Of a DNA stretch of 46,446 bases, positions 8,455 through 18,132 are shown piece after piece. The stretch is from Sphingobacteriia bacterium (GTDB lineage: Bacteria > Bacteroidota > Bacteroidia > Bacteroidales > 4484-276): the NCBI GenBank assembly GCA_009930115.1, contig RZYY01000008.1, positions 1 through 46,446 on the forward strand. The letters are read 5' to 3'. Positions within the stretch are counted from its first letter, which is position 1, and the number at the start of each line of letters is the position of its first letter. Under the pieces are notes generated by a model that made no database searches, was not told the origin of the DNA, and saw only the letters and a list, made by a program, of their open reading frames with translations. The position numbers and the translations under genes were made by a program.

Positions 8455-9119
8455 TGTTTTTTTTTGCTCAAACAAGACACCTGTCTGACCGGCATTTCAC
8501 ATTGTTAATCACCGCAATAGCCTTTGTGCTTTTTTCGGTGATGTTTATCTTCAAACAAGCCGGTATTTTTGATTTCTGGTACTGGATGAGCAGCAATATT
8601 GCGATTATTCTCCTGCTTGTTTTTTATTTTGAAAATGAAAACTTCAGACTTCTAAAGCATGACCTGAAGATAAACCCTGCCAGAAAAATTATACTCGGGC
8701 TTGCTTTTGCGGGCCTTCTCTTTTTGGTTTTTTTCGTCGGAAACATCATTGTTAGGGCAATGTTCGGGCAGGCAGGTAACGAGATAGGAGCTGTTTACGG
8801 ATTTAAACAAAATGCCCAGGAGTGGAGGATCGTAGTATTGATGCTGCTTATCATAGGTCCTGGTGAAGAAATTTTCTGGAGAGGATTCCTGCAGCGAAAA
8901 TTGCAGGTTTATTTTGGCGATTTAAGTGGGTTCCTTGTGGCGACGTGTGTTTATACTTTGGTTCATGTTTTCACCGGGAATACGATTCTTGTGCTGGCGG
9001 CATTTACCTGTGGTGTTTTCTGGGGTTGGCTTTACAAAAAGTATCAGTCATTGTTAATCAACATCGTAAGCCATACTGTATGGGATATTGTGGTTTTTAT
9101 CCTTCTCCCTTTTCACTAA
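8454..9119 (+). CDS. CPBP-family intramembrane glutamic-type endopeptidase (ABI)
   Basis: A 221-residue membrane protein with the CPBP/ABI (Rce1-like) signature: EEIFWRGFLQRKLQ (Glu138-Glu139, Arg143), then a mid-domain histidine in TLVHVFTG, then SHTVWDIVVF near the C-terminus. Catalytic residues are therefore intact. Family members cleave CAAX-like or bacteriocin-related substrates or act as membrane chaperones; the target here is unknown. The ATG shares a base with the menA stop, so the two are very probably co-translated. Confidence 0.88.
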   Translation: MFFFAQTRHLSDRHFTLLITAIAFVLFSVMFIFKQAGIFDFWYWMSSNIAIILLLVFYFENENFRLLKHDLKINPARKIILGLAFAGLLFLVFFVGNIIVRAMFGQAGNEIGAVYGFKQNAQEWRIVVLMLLIIGPGEEIFWRGFLQRKLQVYFGDLSGFLVATCVYTLVHVFTGNTILVLAAFTCGVFWGWLYKKYQSLLINIVSHTVWDIVVFILLPFH

Positions 9120-9178
9120 TTCATTGATTGGCTGATAACTACACGCATTTCTTTTTTTTGTTTTTTAACATGAAATAA

Positions 9179-9267
9179 AACCTGATATGAATAATAATCT
9201 GTATGTCAGGTTCATGTGTTAAATAAACTAATCAAAACCTGATAGTTCTCAGCAGACAATTCAGGTT
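9179..9267. repeat. Two consecutive hairpins built from AACCTGA/TCAGGTT
   Basis: AACCTGA occurs at 9179-9185 and 9236-9242, and its complement TCAGGTT at 9206-9212 and 9261-9267. This gives two successive inverted repeats of similar size (loops of 20 and 18 bases) between the CPBP gene and the glycosyltransferase promoter. They could be operator half-sites or an RNA structure. No long T run follows, so neither is a typical terminator. Confidence 0.5.
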
Positions 9268-9295
9268 AATTTATCCGGCATACAGGATTAGTTAC

Positions 9296-9303
9296 TATTT
9301 TTG
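9296..9303 (+). promoter_or_regulatory. Bacteroidota -7 promoter box (TATTTTTG) upstream of the GT39 gene
   Basis: TATTTTTG fits TAnnTTTG and lies 17 bases before the ATG at 9321, so the leader would be very short. It is downstream of the double hairpin at 9179-9267. Confidence 0.4.
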
Positions 9304-9320
9304 GAAGAAAAAATGAAGGG

Positions 9321-10934
9321 ATGCAACCGACTGACTTTAAAACAGGGGAATTTATTCAAGAAGTGATGCCATACAAGAAATACCTTTCCTTAATCATCAT
9401 TTTTTCATTGATTATCAGAGGGCTTCTGGCTTTTTTTCTGGAATTGGGAAATGACGAGGTATATTATTGGACTTATGCTTTGTTTCCTGATCTCAGTCAT
9501 TTTGATCATCCTCCTATGGTTGGATTTTTAATTCAGCTAACTACACTGAACCTGTGGTTGGATCACGAATTTTTTATCCGGTTGGGGGCAGTATTGCTGG
9601 GAGGAATAAATACATTACTCATTTTTCATATTACGCGAAGGATTAGCGGCAGTCAGGCAGGTATTTATGCCGCACTTTTATACAATACCTCCGTTTATTG
9701 TTTTGTTTTGTGCGGAATTTTTATCTTGCCCGACACCCCGCAGGTGACCTTTTGGTTGCTCAGCATGTTTATCATGGTTATCATTCTGCCTGCAAAAGAA
9801 ATTCAGAAAAAAGACTGCTCGCTGATGTTATTGCTTGGTATAACCATCGGTTTGGGGATGCTTTCCAAATACACCACAGTTTTTTTATGGGCTGCAACAG
9901 GGTTTTACATCCTTTTTTATAACCGCACCTGGCTCAACAAATGGCATCTGTACCTTGCTGTTCTGCTTTCCATTATTATTTTTTCTCCTGTAATTTTCTG
10001 GAATCATCAGCATAACTTTATCAGCTTTGCCTTTCATGGAGGCCGGGTCAGCCTGTTCGAATCGGGCTTTCGCCCTGATTATTTTTTCACAGAACTGGGT
10101 GGGCAGGTTTTATATAACAATCCCGTAAATTTTATTATCATCATCATTGTACTGATTGCTCTGGCCAGAAAGAAATTTTCCACAGATGATGAATTTAAAA
10201 GGATTTTGCTACTATCTTCTCTTCCGCTGATCGGGATTTTTCTTTTTGTTGCGCTTTTCAGGCAAACATTGCCTCACTGGAGCGGCCCCGGGTATTTAGC
10301 ACTGATTGTACTTTCCGGGATTTTTTTTGCAGAGAAACACAAAAATCTGCCTGTGTTTTTCCCCGGGATGATTAAAACCAGTATTTTGGTATTGGTTTTA
10401 GGATTGAGTGTGGCGGTAGCAGAAATTAAGCTGGGCATAACCGGACAGCCGTCAACCGATGACCCCAAGCGTCTTGGAAGAAATGATGTGACATTGGACA
10501 TGTCGGGATGGCGCAGTTTTTCCACAGCATTTAATAAGCTAAGGAATGAGGATATTGCATCCGGAAACATGCCTTCTTCTGCACCAATCATCATTACTCG
10601 CTGGTTTCCGGGAGCACATCTGGATTACTATGTAGCCCGGCTTACTGGTCAGAAGATTATCGCCATTGGCCAATTGAATAATCTTCACAAATATGCCTGG
10701 ATCAACCGTGAGCGACCTGGCTTATATCCAATGGCTGATGCTTATTATATTACGTCAAGCCGCAGTTTCAGAGACCCGACAGGGGAATTATCCCCCTTTT
10801 TCTCCCGCATTGAGGAACCGGAAATCGTCAAGGGTTTTAAAGGAAAAAAGCATGTACAGAATTTTTTTGTTTACAGGCTCAGGAGCTGCATTGCAAGCCC
10901 TAATGATATACTCAGCGAATATGGAATAAAATAA
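9321..10934 (+). CDS. Glycosyltransferase family 39 (ArnT/PMT-like) membrane protein
   Basis: A 537-residue polytopic membrane protein. The first transmembrane helix is followed by the acidic catalytic pair in ELGNDEVYYW (Asp45-Glu46) and the SHFDHPPMVGF block, typical of GT39 enzymes using polyprenyl-phosphate-linked sugars. About ten further hydrophobic segments fill residues 90-370, and the C-terminal 150 residues form a soluble domain. Members modify lipid A or cell-surface glycans or proteins; acceptor and sugar are not visible. Alternative start: an ATG at 9366 (MPYKKYLSL) would drop 15 polar residues; both fit. Confidence 0.88.
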   Translation: MQPTDFKTGEFIQEVMPYKKYLSLIIIFSLIIRGLLAFFLELGNDEVYYWTYALFPDLSHFDHPPMVGFLIQLTTLNLWLDHEFFIRLGAVLLGGINTLLIFHITRRISGSQAGIYAALLYNTSVYCFVLCGIFILPDTPQVTFWLLSMFIMVIILPAKEIQKKDCSLMLLLGITIGLGMLSKYTTVFLWAATGFYILFYNRTWLNKWHLYLAVLLSIIIFSPVIFWNHQHNFISFAFHGGRVSLFESGFRPDYFFTELGGQVLYNNPVNFIIIIIVLIALARKKFSTDDEFKRILLLSSLPLIGIFLFVALFRQTLPHWSGPGYLALIVLSGIFFAEKHKNLPVFFPGMIKTSILVLVLGLSVAVAEIKLGITGQPSTDDPKRLGRNDVTLDMSGWRSFSTAFNKLRNEDIASGNMPSSAPIIITRWFPGAHLDYYVARLTGQKIIAIGQLNNLHKYAWINRERPGLYPMADAYYITSSRSFRDPTGELSPFFSRIEEPEIVKGFKGKKHVQNFFVYRLRSCIASPNDILSEYGIK

Positions 10935-11015
10935 TTTGAAAGGATTTTACTATACAATTGAAATTTATTCATACTTTTACACAATCAAATTCATTAATTT
11001 TTAAACAGCAGTATT

Positions 11016-12989
11016 ATGAAAAAAACACTACTTTTTGTTTTTGCCGTTGCCACATCATTGATGATTTTTGGGCAACAGACAGTAAAATTCAGGGATGGCC
11101 TGAAAGACTGCAGGGTTCCTAACAGGGTCTTTTCAGTTGAACCCAGCACTGCACCACTTCCAACACCTATTGAACCGATACAGTCCGGAGGAGAAAAAGC
11201 AATCGTACTTCGTATGATCGGAACATCAGGAAATGCATTCGGTTTTCTCGGTGTACGCCAGTATCTTTGGGCAGATGCAGCCATCAACAGTATTTCTTTT
11301 GTGCACAGAATGAATGTTCCCCCCAACGGACCCGGTTCCGGTTATCTTGCCTACGACTATTCCATCAACGGCGGAGAAACATGGACCAATGATGTTCAGG
11401 TTTATGAAGCTCCGACCGCTACTTTAAACGCAAGGTATCCTCAGGGAGCATTTTATAATCCTGCAGGAAATACTGAGCCGACCAATGCCTATTTCAGTTA
11501 TTTTGCTGCCGTACTTGATGGTTCAAACGGTGGAACATGGGGAGGTTATGGATATGGCAGCCACCAGTTTGGCACAACCGAACTTCCTACACAACACAAT
11601 GTAGCTGCTACTCCTGATTGGTTGCAGGGAGTACCCGAAGCATTCACCATCACCAGCCAGGGATTGGCAATTTGTGTTGATCCGACCAACAATGGCGTTG
11701 GACAGCCATATCAGGATTACATGATTCTGACAAAGGGGCATTTCAATCCTGAAATTGGCGATTTTGAAATGGATCGTTATCTTGAGTTCATGCCTGCTGG
11801 CGGTGTCAGCCCTGTATCAGGTTCTGCAGCAGGTGTAGCTGATTGCAAAGTAGCTTTCTCACCGGACGGACAAATTGGTTACATTGCCTATTTGTCAAAT
11901 AATGGTGAAAATACCATCGAATCGGAGGGATGCTATCACCCTATTCTATACAAAACCATTGACGGCGGCGAAACATGGGAAGGTCCTTACAATGTCCAAC
12001 TTGGTGGTGTTGACGGATTGCCCGCAATTCTTAACTATCTGACTGACGAATTGATTGAAATCATGTTTGAACCACCATTACCGGCAAGAGAAGACATTCC
12101 GTTTACTTCAGCATTTGAACTTGGTATATCAGTTGACTTCTCAGGTAATCCACACCTTTTGTTTGATGTAGGTGTTGGTAGCCAGGACTGGTCAATTTAT
12201 ACTTCATATACAGGTTCAACGGGTTGTGACGGCCTGGTTGGCATGTTCCATGTCTGGTCACCCAATGGTGGTGAAGACTGGCTGGCTAATCAGGTTGCCC
12301 TTATGGAAAATTTCCGTGGTGAATTTCCATACAGTGGTGGTGATCCGGTTGCCGAGGATAACCGTCCTTTTATAGCATCAACACCTGATGGTACCAAACT
12401 CTTCTTCAACTGGGTTGACACTAATATTGAAGATTATGAAGCAAACGATCAGCCTGATATCTATTGCGTTGGCTATAATGTAGTTAATAACACCTATTCT
12501 GATACTTACATCGTAACCCAATTCTCAGCAGCCTGGTACAGTTCCTTCATGGCAGCAGGTTCAAAATTTGTTCTTGATCTTGGCAATGGTTCCTACAAAG
12601 TGCCATTTGTTTATCAGCAACTCAATCCGCTCAACGTAGCTGACCCGGTTCAATTCTGGTTCGTTGACAATTTTATTCTTACCGATGGCGATCTCGGCCT
12701 GATTCAGGATGTTGAGGAAATGAACACGTATAATTTCAGTGTTTCGCAAAACTATCCCAACCCAAGCGACGATTTTACTTACATTGACATAAATACCGGT
12801 ACAGATGCAGAAGCAATTGTTACGATTTCCAATCTTCTCGGGCAGAATGTCCGCGATATCAGTCCAATTGATCTTCATGCCGGAAAACATCAGATTCGCC
12901 TGAATACAAAAGGACTCCCCTCAGGTATATATACTTACAATGTCCAAATTGACGATAAAATGATTTCCAAAAAAATGATCGTCAAATAG
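11016..12989 (+). CDS. T9SS-secreted protein with Asp-box-like motifs and a C-terminal sorting domain
   Basis: A 657-residue secreted protein. Residues 1-19 form a signal peptide (MKKTLLFVFAVATS...FG). The last 80 or so residues are a type A T9SS sorting domain: QNYPNPSDD, then LLGQNVRD, then GIYTYNVQIDDKMISKKMIVK. The middle contains three Asp-box-like sequences, SINGGETW at 116-123, TIDGGETW at 314-321 and SPNGGEDW at 415-422, which suggest a BNR/sialidase-type beta-propeller. I see no arrangement of sialidase arginines, so enzymatic activity is not claimed. It should be exported by Sec, passed through the T9SS and released or anchored on the surface. A terminator follows. Confidence 0.88.
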   Translation: MKKTLLFVFAVATSLMIFGQQTVKFRDGLKDCRVPNRVFSVEPSTAPLPTPIEPIQSGGEKAIVLRMIGTSGNAFGFLGVRQYLWADAAINSISFVHRMNVPPNGPGSGYLAYDYSINGGETWTNDVQVYEAPTATLNARYPQGAFYNPAGNTEPTNAYFSYFAAVLDGSNGGTWGGYGYGSHQFGTTELPTQHNVAATPDWLQGVPEAFTITSQGLAICVDPTNNGVGQPYQDYMILTKGHFNPEIGDFEMDRYLEFMPAGGVSPVSGSAAGVADCKVAFSPDGQIGYIAYLSNNGENTIESEGCYHPILYKTIDGGETWEGPYNVQLGGVDGLPAILNYLTDELIEIMFEPPLPAREDIPFTSAFELGISVDFSGNPHLLFDVGVGSQDWSIYTSYTGSTGCDGLVGMFHVWSPNGGEDWLANQVALMENFRGEFPYSGGDPVAEDNRPFIASTPDGTKLFFNWVDTNIEDYEANDQPDIYCVGYNVVNNTYSDTYIVTQFSAAWYSSFMAAGSKFVLDLGNGSYKVPFVYQQLNPLNVADPVQFWFVDNFILTDGDLGLIQDVEEMNTYNFSVSQNYPNPSDDFTYIDINTGTDAEAIVTISNLLGQNVRDISPIDLHAGKHQIRLNTKGLPSGIYTYNVQIDDKMISKKMIVK

Positions 12990-13010
12990 ACTGAATTTTA
13001 AGTGCTTAGA

Positions 13011-13048
13011 AACCCGGACCACTTTCCAGGAGTGCTCCGGGTTTTTTT
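13011..13048 (+). terminator. Rho-independent terminator after the T9SS protein gene
   Basis: Perfect 8-bp stem AACCCGGA (13011-13018) with TCCGGGTT (13036-13043), loop of 17 bases, running straight into a T run at 13042-13048. Confidence 0.85.
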
Positions 13049-13238
13049 ACGAAGGGTAACTTTCAGCTGTTTTTAGATAAAAGACACAGTTAAATTTGGC
13101 CAAAACCAGTTTCTTAACTAAATCAAAAAATCAACCAGCAGCCTCATGTGTAAAGGAAGCAATTTTTTTGCGGTAAAATAAAACGTCGGGTTAACAATTC
13201 TTAAGAACCGGAGATATTTCTACCCATGCATATTGGCT

Positions 13239-13246
13239 TACTTTTG
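13239..13246 (+). promoter_or_regulatory. Promoter box (TACTTTTG) of fbp; decides the start codon
   Basis: TACTTTTGC is identical to the box before rpsO. It lies inside the reading frame that would be used if translation began at the TTG at 13233. Transcription would start around 13253, so the ATG at 13275 is the real start. Confidence 0.6.
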
Positions 13247-13274
13247 CAGCTTTAAGAATTCACCTGCAAAATTT

Positions 13275-15275
13275 ATGAAACATCAACCGATTGACAGCAT
13301 GTTTTCCAATGCTGACATTGAGAAAGAGATCAAATACCTCGAACTACTTTCGCAGCAGTTTCCTACTATCCAGTCGGCAAGCACCGAAATTATAAACCTT
13401 GAGGCCATTATGAAACTGCCAAAAGGTACCGAGCATTTTCTATCGGATATCCACGGAGAACATGAAATCTTCAGTCATGTGTTGAGAAATGGTTCAGGGG
13501 TGATAAGACAGAAAATAGAAGATGTATTCAAGAATACACTGCGCAAATTTATCAAAGACGAACTGGCCACACTGATTTATTATCCAGAAGAAAAACTTTC
13601 GCTGATCGAAAAACGTGAAAGTGATATTGAAGAATGGTATGCTGTGACCTTGCAAAGACTTATAGAAGTTACACGTGTTACTGCTTCAAAATATACCCGC
13701 TCGAAAGTACGAAAATCCCTGCCTGCTGACTTCGCTTACATTATTGAGGAACTTTTGCATGAGCGGCCTGATACGCGAAACAAGGAACAGTATTTCGAAG
13801 AGATTATTCAAACCATCATTCGTATTGATCGTGCCAAAGAATTTATCATTGCAATATGTAAACTCATTCAGCGCCTGGCAATAGACAGACTGCATATCGT
13901 CGGTGACATTTTCGACCGTGGCCCCGGGCCTGAAAAGGTGATGGAAATGCTCATTAACTATCATTCTGTTGATATTCAATGGGGGAATCACGACATAATC
14001 TGGATGGGCAGCGCTGCCGGAATCCGCGCCATGATTGCCAACCTTATCAGGATATCTGCCCGTTACATGAACCTCGACACTATTGAAGATGGCTACGGAA
14101 TCAGTCTTTTACCGCTGGCCACTTTTGCAATGGAAACATACAAAGATGATCCCTGCGAGGTATTCATGCCAAAAATCCCTGAAGGAATTGAGCTAAGCCC
14201 GCGACAAACTGAAATGATTAAAAAAATGCACAAGGCTATTACAATCATTCAGTTTAAGTACGAAGCCGACATTATTGCCCGAAATCCTCAGTTCGAAATG
14301 GATGACCGCAATTTGCTGCACAGGATTGATTTTGCCAATGGTACTGTTGAAATTGAAGGTGTAAATTATAAGTTGCGCGATACCCATTTCCCTACCATTG
14401 ATCCGAAGAATCCCTATCAACTTACCCGGGAAGAATCGGATATGATGGATAAGCTGCGAATTTCCTTTATGCACAGCGAATTACTCAAAAAACATGTAAA
14501 ATTCCTTTATTCAAAAGGAAGTATGTATTTGAAATACAACAACAACCTTCTTCTGCATGGTTGTGTGCCGCTGGAAAAAGATGGCAGTTTTACAGCCATG
14601 AAATTCGGGGATAAACATCTTGCAGGAAAAAATCTTGTTGACCAGTTTGACCAGTACGTGCGAAAAGCTTATTTTACACGCAACGATAAACAAGTGGACA
14701 CTGTTGCCCGTGACCACACCTGGTATCTTTGGTGTGGGAAAAATTCCCCGATTTTTGGCAAAAAGAAAATGACCACTTTTGAACGTTATTTTATTTCTGA
14801 AAAAGAAACCCACACCGAAGAAAAAAATCCATTTTACAAACTAAATGATACCGAAGAAACAGTAAATAAAATATTTGATGAATTTGGTATGGACTCAAAA
14901 ACTGCCCATCTGATTAACGGTCATGTACCTGTAAAAGTAAAGGCGGGAGAAAGCCCTATTAAAGCCAATGGAAAACTGCTTGTGATTGATGGAGGAATGT
15001 CAAAAGCTTATCAAAAAGTAACAGGAATTTCCGGATATACCCTGATATATAATTCCTACGGTCTTGTGCTGGTGGCTCATCAGGCATTCGACACAACCCG
15101 AAAAGCCATTGAAGACGAAACCGATATTTTATCCAATATCACTCATCTTGAAGCTAACCCCAGACGAAAAACTGTGGCAGATACTGATAGCGGTAAAATA
15201 TTACGGCAACAAATCACCGATCTTGAAATGCTGCTTGCTGCCTATCGAAAGGGTTTGATAAAAGAAATCAGATAA
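13275..15275 (+). CDS. fbp: Fructose-1,6-bisphosphatase class III
   Basis: Gluconeogenic phosphatase converting fructose-1,6-bisphosphate to fructose-6-phosphate. The class III (Firmicutes/Bacteroidota) type is a calcineurin-like metallophosphatase of about 660 residues; this one is 666 from the ATG. Metal-site motifs are SDIHGEHE (57-64), GDIFDRG (210-216) and GNHD (237-240), with GHVPVKVKAGE and DGGMSKAYQ in the C-terminal half. The frame is open back to a TTG at 13233, but a promoter box lies in that extension. The gene is flanked by terminators and promoters, so it is a single transcription unit. Confidence 0.95.
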   Translation: MKHQPIDSMFSNADIEKEIKYLELLSQQFPTIQSASTEIINLEAIMKLPKGTEHFLSDIHGEHEIFSHVLRNGSGVIRQKIEDVFKNTLRKFIKDELATLIYYPEEKLSLIEKRESDIEEWYAVTLQRLIEVTRVTASKYTRSKVRKSLPADFAYIIEELLHERPDTRNKEQYFEEIIQTIIRIDRAKEFIIAICKLIQRLAIDRLHIVGDIFDRGPGPEKVMEMLINYHSVDIQWGNHDIIWMGSAAGIRAMIANLIRISARYMNLDTIEDGYGISLLPLATFAMETYKDDPCEVFMPKIPEGIELSPRQTEMIKKMHKAITIIQFKYEADIIARNPQFEMDDRNLLHRIDFANGTVEIEGVNYKLRDTHFPTIDPKNPYQLTREESDMMDKLRISFMHSELLKKHVKFLYSKGSMYLKYNNNLLLHGCVPLEKDGSFTAMKFGDKHLAGKNLVDQFDQYVRKAYFTRNDKQVDTVARDHTWYLWCGKNSPIFGKKKMTTFERYFISEKETHTEEKNPFYKLNDTEETVNKIFDEFGMDSKTAHLINGHVPVKVKAGESPIKANGKLLVIDGGMSKAYQKVTGISGYTLIYNSYGLVLVAHQAFDTTRKAIEDETDILSNITHLEANPRRKTVADTDSGKILRQQITDLEMLLAAYRKGLIKEIR

Positions 15276-15310
15276 ACCGCTAAAAAAATGATTAATATTG
15301 AAAAATAATT

Positions 15311-15340
15311 TTGCCATCTCAAATTATTGATCTACTTTTG
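15311..15340 (+). promoter_or_regulatory. Full Bacteroidota promoter of rpsO (TTG-N19-TACTTTTG)
   Basis: TTG at 15311-15313, exactly 19 bases, then TACTTTTG at 15333-15340. This is the best match in the window to the consensus -33/-7 promoter, 35 bases before the rpsO ATG. Confidence 0.8.
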
Positions 15341-15374
15341 CAACCCGTTTTAAAAATGTAAAAATCATCATAAC

Positions 15375-15644
15375 ATGTACTTAACAAGCGAAAAGAAATC
15401 AGGCTTCTTTGAAACTTACGGAAAATCCAAACAGAATACAGGATCAGCAGAAGGACAGATAGCCCTTTTCACTTACCGTATTCAGCATCTGACCGAACAC
15501 CTGAAAAATCAGAAAAAAGACCTCAGCACAAGGCGCTCACTGGTTTTGTTGGTAGGCAAAAGAAGAAGATTGCTGGATTACCTGAAAAGAACTGACATTG
15601 AAAGATACAGGCAGATTATCAAAGATTTGGGCATTAGAAAATAA
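15375..15644 (+). CDS. rpsO: 30S ribosomal protein S15
   Basis: An 89-residue protein of normal S15 length. It has the conserved TGSAEGQIALFTYRIQHLTEHLK segment and the C-terminal RRSLVLLVGKRRRLLDYLKR block that contacts 16S rRNA helices H20-H22 in the small subunit. It carries its own strong promoter and is followed by a terminator and then pnp, the same neighbour order as in many bacteria, where partial read-through links the two genes. Confidence 0.98.
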   Translation: MYLTSEKKSGFFETYGKSKQNTGSAEGQIALFTYRIQHLTEHLKNQKKDLSTRRSLVLLVGKRRRLLDYLKRTDIERYRQIIKDLGIRK

Positions 15645-15682
15645 CGATTTGTGTAAAACGTATTTATCAAAGGAACGAGGGG

Positions 15683-15712
15683 AAAGGCAATTTTTTCGAA
15701 TTGCCTTTTTTT
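15683..15712 (+). terminator. Rho-independent terminator between rpsO and pnp
   Basis: Perfect 10-bp stem AAAGGCAATT (15683-15692) with AATTGCCTTT (15699-15708), loop TTTTCG, ending in a T run to 15712. No promoter box is evident in the 36 bases before pnp, so pnp may depend on read-through. Confidence 0.8.
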
Positions 15713-15748
15713 GTATTTTAATATTTATGAACTGATTAATAAAGAATT

Positions 15749-18019
15749 ATGTCAAATAATGCAATTGTAAAAAGTTTTCAGATGCCTGATGGGAAAGAAA
15801 TTTCCATTGAAACAGGCAGACTTGCACGCCAGGCCGATGGTGCAATAGTACTTAAACAGGGCAATACCATGCTGATTGCTACTGTTGTATCGAGTAAAGA
15901 GGCCAAGGAAGATGTTGATTTTCTGCCACTGACAGTAGAATATCAGGAAAAATACTCCGCCACCGGAAGATTCCCGGGAGGATTTTTCAAACGTGAAGCA
16001 CGACCGTCAGAATATGAAATCCTTATTTCAAGATTAGTGGATCGAGCTCTCAGGCCGCTTTTCCCCGAAAATTATCATGCCGAAACACAAGTTCAGATTA
16101 CTTTGTTTTCGGGAGATAAAAATGATGCTCCTGATGCTTTGGCAGCCCTTGCTGCTTCAGCGGCCATCACCGTTTCGGATATTCCTTTTAACGGACCTAT
16201 TTCTGAAGTAAGGGTTGCCCGTGTTGATAATCAACTGGTTATCAATCCACCTATTGAAATCATTGATGAAGCCGACATTGACCTTATCGTTGCTGCAACC
16301 GAGAAAGATATCATGATGGTGGAGGGTGAAATGAAAGAGGTTTCTGAAGCAGATATGCTTGAAGCAATAAAATTTGCCCATGATACAATTAAAATGCAAT
16401 GCCGGGTACAACTTGAACTTGCTGAAATGGTTGAAAAAGCCCGGAATAAGCGTGAATACAACCATGAAACTGATGACGAAGTTTTGCAAAAAAGAATGCA
16501 GGACGAACTCTATCATAAGTGTTACAACATTGCTGCAATGGGAACAGCAAAACATGAGCGCTCTGATCTTTTTAATTCCATCCTCGAAGAGTTTATTGCC
16601 ACTCTCCCGGTTGAAGAAGCCGAAGAAAAAGCTGCAATGATAAAACGTTATTACCATAACATCGAAAAAGAAGCTGTACGGAATTTTGTACTTACCGAAC
16701 GGCGCAGAATTGATGCCCGTAAACTCGATGAAATCCGTCCGATCTGGTCGGAAGTGGATTATCTGCCTGCAGCACATGGCTCAGCAATATTCACCCGCGG
16801 AGAGACCCAGGCATTGGTAACCGTTACACTTGGTACAAAACTGGATAAACAGGTTATTGACGGTGCTGTTATTGAAGGTAAAAGTGATTTTATTCTCCAT
16901 TATAACTTTCCGTCATTTTCAACCGGAGAAGTAAGATTCAGAGGCGGCACAAGCCGCCGTGAAATCGGACACGGAAACCTGGCATTGAGAGCATTAAAAC
17001 CTGTTATTCCTAACGGAGAAACCAATCCCTATACCATCCGGATTGTATCCGATATTCTCGAATCCAATGGTTCGTCCTCAATGGCTACAGTATGTGGAGG
17101 TACACTCGCCCTGATGGACGCCGGAGTAAAAATTTCCAAACCTGTTTCGGGAATTGCCATGGGACTCATTGCCAGTAAAGATGGAAATAACTATGCCGTA
17201 CTTTCTGACATTCTTGGTGATGAAGACCACCTGGGCGATATGGATTTCAAAGTTACAGGAACCCGCGACGGTATCACTGCCTGCCAGATGGATATAAAAG
17301 TTGACGGACTGTCCTATGAAATTCTTCATGAAGCTTTGGAGCAGGCTCACAGAGGACGCCTGCATATCCTCGATGAAATCGAAAAAACCATCAGCAAACC
17401 GCGTGAAGATTACAAACCTCATGTTCCACGCATCGAGCAGATGACCGTTCCCAAAGAATTTATCGGTGCTATTATTGGACCAGGAGGGAAAATCATTCAG
17501 GACATACAGGCAACTACCAATTCTACGATTGTCATAGAAGAAGTAGGAGATTTTGGAGTAGTGGATATTGTCGCTGTTAATAAAAGCGCGATCGAAGCAG
17601 CTAAAGACCGTATAAGAAGCATTATTGCCATACCTGAAATCGGCAACGTGTACAAAGGAAAGGTAAAATCCATTATTACGTTTGGTGCCATCGTGGAAAT
17701 ATTACCGGGCAAAGAAGGATTACTTCATATTTCGGAAATTGACTGGCGGCGAATTGCCAACGTGGAAGAAGTGCTCAAAGTCGGAGATGAAGTAGATGTC
17801 AAATTGCTTGAAGTGGATGGCAAAACCGGCAAACTTAAACTTTCACGTAAGCAGTTGCTTCCTAAGCCGGAAGGTTACCAGGAAAACAATCGTGAACGCG
17901 ACAACAGGGGAAACAAGGATTACCGTGGCAAAGATCACCGTGATAACAGAGAGAATTACAACAGAGGTGGAAGCGATGAAAATCGCAGCAACAGGCCGGA
18001 CAGACCACCCAGAAGATAA
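15749..18019 (+). CDS. pnp: Polyribonucleotide nucleotidyltransferase (PNPase)
   Basis: Phosphorolytic 3'-5' exoribonuclease of RNA decay, 756 residues. Two RNase PH cores are present ([21 protein letters not shown] in the first; [16 protein letters not shown] and [13 protein letters not shown] in the second), with the helical domain between them. The KH domain ([16 protein letters not shown]) and S1 domain ([20 protein letters not shown]) follow. After the S1 domain comes a tail of about 45 residues rich in Arg, Asn, Asp and Gly ([22 protein letters not shown]), probably disordered and RNA binding. The protein is otherwise full length with catalytic blocks intact. Confidence 0.97.
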   Translation: MSNNAIVKSFQMPDGKEISIETGRLARQADGAIVLKQGNTMLIATVVSSKEAKEDVDFLPLTVEYQEKYSATGRFPGGFFKREARPSEYEILISRLVDRALRPLFPENYHAETQVQITLFSGDKNDAPDALAALAASAAITVSDIPFNGPISEVRVARVDNQLVINPPIEIIDEADIDLIVAATEKDIMMVEGEMKEVSEADMLEAIKFAHDTIKMQCRVQLELAEMVEKARNKREYNHETDDEVLQKRMQDELYHKCYNIAAMGTAKHERSDLFNSILEEFIATLPVEEAEEKAAMIKRYYHNIEKEAVRNFVLTERRRIDARKLDEIRPIWSEVDYLPAAHGSAIFTRGETQALVTVTLGTKLDKQVIDGAVIEGKSDFILHYNFPSFSTGEVRFRGGTSRREIGHGNLALRALKPVIPNGETNPYTIRIVSDILESNGSSSMATVCGGTLALMDAGVKISKPVSGIAMGLIASKDGNNYAVLSDILGDEDHLGDMDFKVTGTRDGITACQMDIKVDGLSYEILHEALEQAHRGRLHILDEIEKTISKPREDYKPHVPRIEQMTVPKEFIGAIIGPGGKIIQDIQATTNSTIVIEEVGDFGVVDIVAVNKSAIEAAKDRIRSIIAIPEIGNVYKGKVKSIITFGAIVEILPGKEGLLHISEIDWRRIANVEEVLKVGDEVDVKLLEVDGKTGKLKLSRKQLLPKPEGYQENNRERDNRGNKDYRGKDHRDNRENYNRGGSDENRSNRPDRPPRR

Positions 18020-18028
18020 TTTTTATTA

Positions 18029-18064
18029 ACAAAATATTTCGATAAATCATTCGAAATATTTTGT
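18029..18064 (+). terminator. Perfect 14-bp inverted repeat after pnp
   Basis: ACAAAATATTTCGA (18029-18042) pairs fully with TCGAAATATTTTGT (18051-18064) across an 8-base loop. The downstream T run is weak (TTTATGTTT), so it may act as terminator and/or 3' stabiliser of the pnp mRNA. Confidence 0.6.
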
Positions 18065-18065
18065 T

Positions 18066-18073
18066 TATGTTTG
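18066..18073 (+). promoter_or_regulatory. Promoter box (TATGTTTG) of the sigma factor gene
   Basis: TATGTTTG matches TAnnTTTG and begins two bases after the pnp hairpin. It would give a leader of about 50 bases before the sigma factor ATG at 18133. The -33 region would fall inside the hairpin. Confidence 0.45.
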
Positions 18074-18132
18074 CCTCTGTGATCTTTATTCAGATGTTTA
18101 TCTGATTAAAATAACCATAAAAATCAATCGGC

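Noticed and set aside
13233-13274. TTG-initiated N-terminal extension of fbp
   Set aside because: It contains the promoter box TACTTTTG; the ATG at 13275 gives the usual class III length.
16157-16777. Long minus-strand frame (206 codons) inside pnp
   Set aside because: It lies wholly within the well-supported PNPase gene and its translation is low in sense, rich in Cys, Phe and His; a shadow frame.
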